From assembly GCA_036924085.1 (NCBI GenBank), contig JAVGWX010000003.1:132553023-132617022 (forward strand): a DNA stretch of 64,000 nt, in the 5' to 3' direction. Below are positions 59,701 through 64,000 of the stretch, in pieces (the first letter of the stretch is position 1; the number at the start of each line of letters is the position of its first letter). Below the pieces are notes generated by a model. That model saw only the letters and a program-made list of their open reading frames with translations, did no database searches and had not been told where the DNA came from. The translations under genes were made by a program, and so were the position numbers. This DNA is from Ariolimax columbianus. Its lineage: Eukaryota; Mollusca; Gastropoda; Stylommatophora; Arionidae.

Positions 59701-60070
59701 AGGACTCGGCTGGAACCAGATTAAGAGGGAGACTGGGTAGAATAGTCTGGCTCTCTTTCTCGCAAACCTCTACATCCACTGTAGAAGAGGAGTTACTGCG
59801 TAAGCCCAACAATGTTATTTTAGCTGTTATTGTTGCTATCCCATAGCAAGTCTGCCCATGGCTGCCCAATGTTTTTCTTATATAAATATAGGCCCTCTTC
59901 AGTTGCTCCACTGGGCCATACAATGTATTGACAATTGTTGGTGGCACTTGTGAGAATCTTTTCCTCATGACTGCAAGTGCTTTACACTCAACGAGTAGGT
60001 GTCTGTTTCATTGAGCAGCATGAGAGCAATGTCTGTACCAGGACAGGTGCTAAGGGTTGATGTGGTTTTA
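59701..60070 (-). mobile_element. I-like LINE C-terminal remnant
   Basis: The minus strand reads a C-x-H...H...C region near 60040-59990, then RKRFSQVPPTIVNTLYGPVE and QLKRAYIYIRKTLG. This fits the end of the RNase H-bearing LINEs. Confidence 0.65.
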
Positions 60071-60214
60071 GTTGCTATTGACTTCAGTCCTGTTCGAATT
60101 GAAAGATTATAAATTTTTCTCTACTGTGTAATTTATTTATGTCATCAATATTTTTTTACTGTGACATTTTGCTAAAAACACTGTGGCCAATGTCTCTCAC
60201 CTGTTCGGCAAATT

Positions 60215-60467
60215 TGTTTTTTTTTGGTTTGTGTTTGCCATATTTCTTTGTTCCCGACAGCGGTGTGCGTTGCACTGTTTTTATTTCGCACATGTCGGCC
60301 CAGTGCATCCAATTTTGGCATGCATTTTATTTAAGGGTCTGCTTTCTCCTGCATTTTCTAAGGGTTTGTTTCCTCGAGGTAACGGCCGGTACTGTGATGG
60401 GGAGCGAGCCCAGCACCTTTAGATTGTAAGTCATGTCACTTAACCACTAGCCAGCGCCGTCCCCCAG
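60215..60467 (-). mobile_element. SINE family A, copy 4
   Basis: Minus-strand copy starting GGGGGACGGCGCTGGCTAGT, with body ACGGCCGTTACC and GCAAACCC-type segments and a poly-A tail (poly-T near 60217 on plus). More diverged than the other three; the B box is altered to GGGCTCGCTCCCC. Confidence 0.9.
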
Positions 60468-60589
60468 TTTGATATATTTCACTGGTATTATTTCTAAGGA
60501 ATCGTTATAACTGTATCGTTGCTGTCCAAGTATAAAACAGGTAAACTTGATCACATTTTAGTGAGTAGCAGCTGATTTCTAGAAATTCC

Positions 60590-61045
60590 TCACTGTGATC
60601 GCTATTCTCTTAGCCAGACTAAAGCAGCCTGTTTCTATGGCCATCAATTGATGGTGCATTAGGGTCTTGATCATATCTGGTTCGCTGACTCTGAAACAAT
60701 GATCCAGCCATGAGTCTCTGGCAGCTGTAAACTCATTCACTGTGCTGCATCTTCAGCCACAGGAAGTCATTCCAATCCCGGGTGTGACCTAGATTCTTTC
60801 CTACCAAGGAGCAAAATTTAAACTATACCTCTGCTCTATATGATGAGTGCAGGGAAAGTGGCCTTTGTTCCTCAGCACTATAAATTCCTCTGCCTGAGCT
60901 CAGCAATGGGAATAAATGGTGTCCTGATTGTAACAATGTTCCTAAATTAAAGCTCACATCCATTTAAAAAAATTAAAATGTTAAAGGTAGTACCATAGTA
61001 GTCACTGCTGCCAGGGATGAAGTGTTACAGACTACCACACTGCCC
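60590..61045 (-). mobile_element. Family E repeat, copy 5
   Basis: TTAGCCAGACTAAAGCAGCC, TGTTTCTATGGCCATCAATT, GGGTCTTGATCATATCTGGT, TCGCTGACTCTGAAACAATG and, at the right, GATGAAGTGTTACAGACTAC, as in the copy at 11225-11640. Confidence 0.8.
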
Positions 61046-61059
61046 AATGATCCTTTAAC

Positions 61060-61640
61060 AACTTAACTGTAACACACACACACACATTATCCTCGGCGTC
61101 AGTATGGCAGATGTGTCATATGCGAGGAAGCCAACAATATTCTGTCTGCATCCTAATCTTTTGCAGTGGTGTACCAATATGGGCCTAGGTCTTTCGTCAT
61201 TCCATCTCACTATCGCATAGGTGGGCGTGTATAGGCATATGGCCACCAAAATGTTATTCTACTTATCCATCTGCTGCCAGGCATGCGTACCACATGTCCA
61301 GACCAACGATGTTTGCGTGATATCGCTGTTTTCACAATGTCCTGATACAAAGTTTGATGTTGAATTTCATTGTTCAAGATCATATCCAGTATCCACATTT
61401 TTAGTACACGCTCTCTGAGTGACTCCAAGCTTCTCAGCATCTGTTTTGCACAAGTTCCACACTTTATATCCATGAATCATTGCTGGAATGACCATATAAT
61501 TGAAAGTGTGTGCTCATACGATGGTGTCCTTCTTCTCTTGGAGTATTGGCTCAATGGAGTTAGAAACATCAAGCTGCTTTTTGTCGTCTAGAGATTTCGT
61601 GGTCAGTATTTATCTCTTGGCCTAGTTAAATATATCAGTT
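61060..61640 (-). mobile_element. RTE remnant
   Basis: The minus strand reads FNYMVIPAMIHGYKVWNLCK (VLPAMLYGSETW-like) near 61490, LEQ...HCENSDI, then RKHRWSGHVVRMPGSRW at 61330-61270 and YAIVRWNDERPRPI near 61220. These are RTE C-terminal motifs in shifted frames. Confidence 0.75.
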
Positions 61641-61785
61641 GACATCCTCATAGGTTTCCTCTCCTGGCCTGATGTCCTGCTTTGGGCAGAAACCCTTACT
61701 GTAATATAATGTTTAATTTCCCAATTATCTGCCACATAAAAGTGGTCCTTTATAGAAAACTATTTTGCTACAAAAATGTAAATTT

Positions 61786-62200
61786 TGCTTATTTTCTGCT
61801 ACAGAAGAGTCCATCTTACAACAGAGAAAGGAATACTTTGTGTCATAGTGTAACAGATTTTCTACTTCTTCTTCTTCGTTCGTTATCAATCTCCCGCTAC
61901 CAAGCCCTGAAAATGACTTTGCAAGTAGAAGGATGTAGTCCATAGAACGGAATGCGTTGTGTCGCTAGTTTACAGCTTGACTGCTAAATTTGCACCTTTT
62001 GGTCCTACACATCTGTCTTCGGCAGGTTTCTACTACTGAAGAGCCCATATTACACATTTTCTGCTACAGCAGAGTTTGTTTTACAAATTATCTGCTATGT
62101 TAGAGCCCATTTTACATATTTTCTGCTACAGAAGAGCACATTTGACATGTTTTCGGCTACAGAATAGCTCAATTTACATATTTTCTGCTATGAAAAGTAT
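61786..62200. repeat. 31-bp minisatellite interrupted by family D
   Basis: Units built on CTACAGAAGAGCCCATTTTA plus CATATTTTCTG occur once or twice near 61786-61830 and about five times at 62035-62200. The family D element lies between. It ends about 80 bp from a kinase exon. Confidence 0.85.
61867..62026 (-). mobile_element. Family D repeat, copy 6
   Basis: TCTTCTTCGTTCGTTATCAA, TCTCCCGCTACCAAGCCCTG, AAAATGACTTTGCAAGTAGA, GTTTACAGCTTGACTGCTAA and ATCTGTCTTCGGCAG. TTTCTACT occurs at 61859-61866 and 62027-62034. It is a likely 8-bp target duplication, but the surrounding minisatellite weakens the argument. Confidence 0.88.
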
Positions 62201-62279
62201 GACAGCACTCTTAACAATATATACATATTATGACAGTTTTACACAACCAGGACACATAGATTTATGTTATGAACTGTAC

Positions 62280-62364
62280 CTGGTTGGTCAGGTGGCTTAT
62301 TATAGATTCCAGCAACATCAGTAAGGAAGACAACTCTTTTCACATCGTAAAAAGAACACAATGT
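62280..62364 (-). CDS. Isopentenyl phosphate kinase-like, penultimate exon
   Basis: An 85-nt exon of 28 codons plus one base: TLCSFYDVKRVVFLTDVAG, then IYNKPPDQP. The VVFLTDV.G(I/V)Y..PP segment is the nucleotide-binding strand-loop of the isopentenyl phosphate kinase group within amino-acid kinases. IPK transfers a phosphate from ATP to isopentenyl phosphate, giving isopentenyl diphosphate; it is presumed cytosolic. Acceptor TTCACAG and donor GTACAG. The intron to the last exon is about 4.4 kb. Upstream exons are not found before position 64000. Another amino-acid kinase is possible but less likely given the PPDQPG motif. Confidence 0.85.
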
Positions 62365-63180
62365 CTGTGAACAGAAGCAATAGGTGAACATCTGTGATTG
62401 CTGGAAATATAATACAGGCAACAGTTGATATGTGCCAGTTACAACTGCGTTGATTTAAAATAATCCAGAAGAACATAAAGTCAAATAAAATCTATCAACT
62501 CTCTATGGATCAGATGCCATTTCATTTATCGTTCATATAGTTTCTGATGTTATCCATGTTGTGATATGTGCCAGTTGTGCATGCACTTATTTAAATGACA
62601 AGGCCACAAAATCAGAATGACCATAAATTTTGTAAATGGCAACTACAAGTTTAGTCGAAAAATCAACGTCATTGCACACGGTTTAACCCATAAGTGATCT
62701 GTTTTCCATATTTTTGGAGAATCTAAACACAATTCACAAACTCCGTAGCACCGACGAGGATCCTGTAATAGATTGGGTAGATTTTTGACATACTTTTGAA
62801 TTTAAAAAAAACTACAAGTACAATATTATATTTCATTCACAAAAGAGAAAATGTGTTATCATAAAAACAAATACATTAATATATTAGTCGATTACCGCAT
62901 TGTACCTTAAAGCACACTCAAGACGTTCGGGAGTATTTCAGGCATCATTTCCTTTTAAAGCAAATTTCTAGTTGGGTGTGCTCAATAATTCACACAAAAT
63001 TAATATTACAGAAATGTAATTATATAAACATGTATAATACACTCAAAATTATTTAGTTACAACTAGTTAGCTATTTAACACATATCTAAATGACTGTAGG
63101 ATTTTGTTTTTTCTTTATATTACGACATCAAAATGACATTAAAAGAGATTTGCTGACCAAATTTAAATAAAACCATATAG
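62365..63180. other. AT-rich sequence, no exon found
   Basis: I looked for further kinase exons, such as a GxxGxGxxK-type N-terminal block or the substrate-binding His region, on the minus strand and saw none. Confidence 0.5.
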
Positions 63181-63430
63181 TCATGGTCAAACAGTTGTGG
63201 ACACATGTAAAAGAATTAGTGGTTGCCATGGTAATAACAGAAATATGGTTGCACATAAATTTGGGGTTGATGCTTTCTGTTACTACCTTTATTGCCTTTG
63301 ATATCAATGCTAGTTCTGCAGCAAATAAAGTACTTGTTTGTGTCTGTTTTGATCTATTTTCCATTGTGGTATTATTATTCCTGCACATAGAGCTGACAAA
63401 GAAAATAGAGAAGCATATTGAGGCCATTGA
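63180..63430 (-). mobile_element. Possible RNase H fragment of a LINE
   Basis: The minus strand reads STLFAAELALISKAIKVV, resembling the (S/T)xxxAEL.AI..AL helix of LINE RNase H domains. The catalytic TDGS and TDSxSAL blocks are absent. Weak. Confidence 0.35.
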
Positions 63431-63775
63431 GATGTGAGTATTCAGAAGACTTGGACGAATTTCTTGGCACGATAGGAAAACCAATAATAAGGTTCAGGAA
63501 CCACTCCGGTGGAGCAGACACTTCTCAAGGAAATAAAACGCTGAAAAATAAAAAATGTTGCTCATATCAAGCCCTGTGACAGTCTGCTAAAGGTTATTTT
63601 GGAGGGAAGAATAGAGGGCTAGAGAGCCAAAGGGTGACAGAGGTACAGACAACATCAAGATGTGACCAGGACACAGTTTACCTGCATGTGGTAGCCTGGC
63701 CCGAGACAGAGACAACTGGAGATCTATTTCCGTAAACCTCAGTTGCAAGATGGCACTTGATGATGATAATACAGA
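63390..63775 (+). mobile_element. RTE 3' fragment ending at a TA microsatellite
   Basis: The plus strand reads FRRLGRISWHDRKTNNKV near 63440 and, after frameshifts, a GRQRVTE...SLPACSSLA-like region with a DRDNWRSISVNL-like end near 63710-63740. That is the usual RTE C-terminus. TA repeats start right after it. Confidence 0.6.
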
Positions 63776-63776
63776 A

Positions 63777-63778
<2 letters not shown>

Positions 63779-63844
<66 letters not shown>
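63779..63844. repeat. (TA)33 microsatellite
   Basis: About 66 bases of uninterrupted TA, expected to extrude a cruciform. Translations across it give IYIYIY artefacts. Confidence 0.97.
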
Positions 63845-63847
<3 letters not shown>

Positions 63848-64000
63848 TGTATTTGTGTAAATGTTTGCTGGTTTTGATTGATTTGATATAGCAACTTGCT
63901 TCATGTCTTAATTTGTCAACACTTTTATGTTTGTTAGTGGTGAAGGACGGGTCTGTACCTGTTGCGATAAGCATTGAGTATTTATTATTTTGCATTATTT

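Noticed and set aside
63183..63437. Plus-strand hydrophobic open frame as a membrane protein
   Set aside because: No family resemblance. It overlaps LINE-like readings on both strands and has no splice or start support.

Overview
This is a eukaryotic, AT-rich and heavily transposon-loaded stretch of animal DNA. Two host genes are visible. Both lie on the minus strand, and both have exons separated by kilobase introns with canonical GT..AG junctions. The mixture of RTE-, CR1- and I/Ingi-like non-LTR retrotransposons, several tRNA-headed SINE families and many minisatellites suggests a lophotrochozoan, most likely a gastropod mollusc. That assignment is inference from general knowledge, not a database result.

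Host genes. (1) Positions 3992-34230 hold nine consecutive coding exons of a mitochondrial short/branched-chain acyl-CoA dehydrogenase (ACADSB-like). Together they give about 402 residues in register, from the Arg-rich presequence to both acyl-CoA dehydrogenase signatures. The first exon (upstream, to the right) was not found. The last exon, which should carry the YEG catalytic glutamate, lies beyond position 1. (2) Positions 57598-62364 hold the last two exons of an isopentenyl phosphate kinase-like gene, an enzyme of the alternative mevalonate branch. Its 5' exons were not found.

Layout. 0-3.3 kb: minisatellites and an RTE remnant. 4-14 kb: 3' exons of ACADSB, with RTE, CR1 and I-like LINE remnants in the introns. 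14-23 kb: SINEs and a 3-kb satellite (about 61 units) inside one intron. 23-30 kb: CR1 copies, one inserted in another, then an array that repeats the splice-donor region of exon 4. 30-34 kb: 5' exons with SINE nests. 34.4-41.8 kb: an RTE endonuclease remnant and a nearly complete I-like LINE (endonuclease, RT, RNase H) flanked by direct repeats of about 350 bp. 42-53 kb: SINEs, an RTE inserted in a CR1, and a 5'-truncated I-like LINE with a clean 13-bp target-site duplication. 53-64 kb: more SINE and LINE remnants around the kinase exons.

I see no CRISPR, operon or bacterial feature, no rRNA and no convincing functional tRNA gene. The notable content is structural: nested insertions datable by target-site duplications, a LINE/SINE pair sharing a GAA-rich 3' tail, SINE families with different tRNA heads but one internal core, a satellite with a six-word linker alphabet, and a minisatellite that multiplies a functional 5' splice site.
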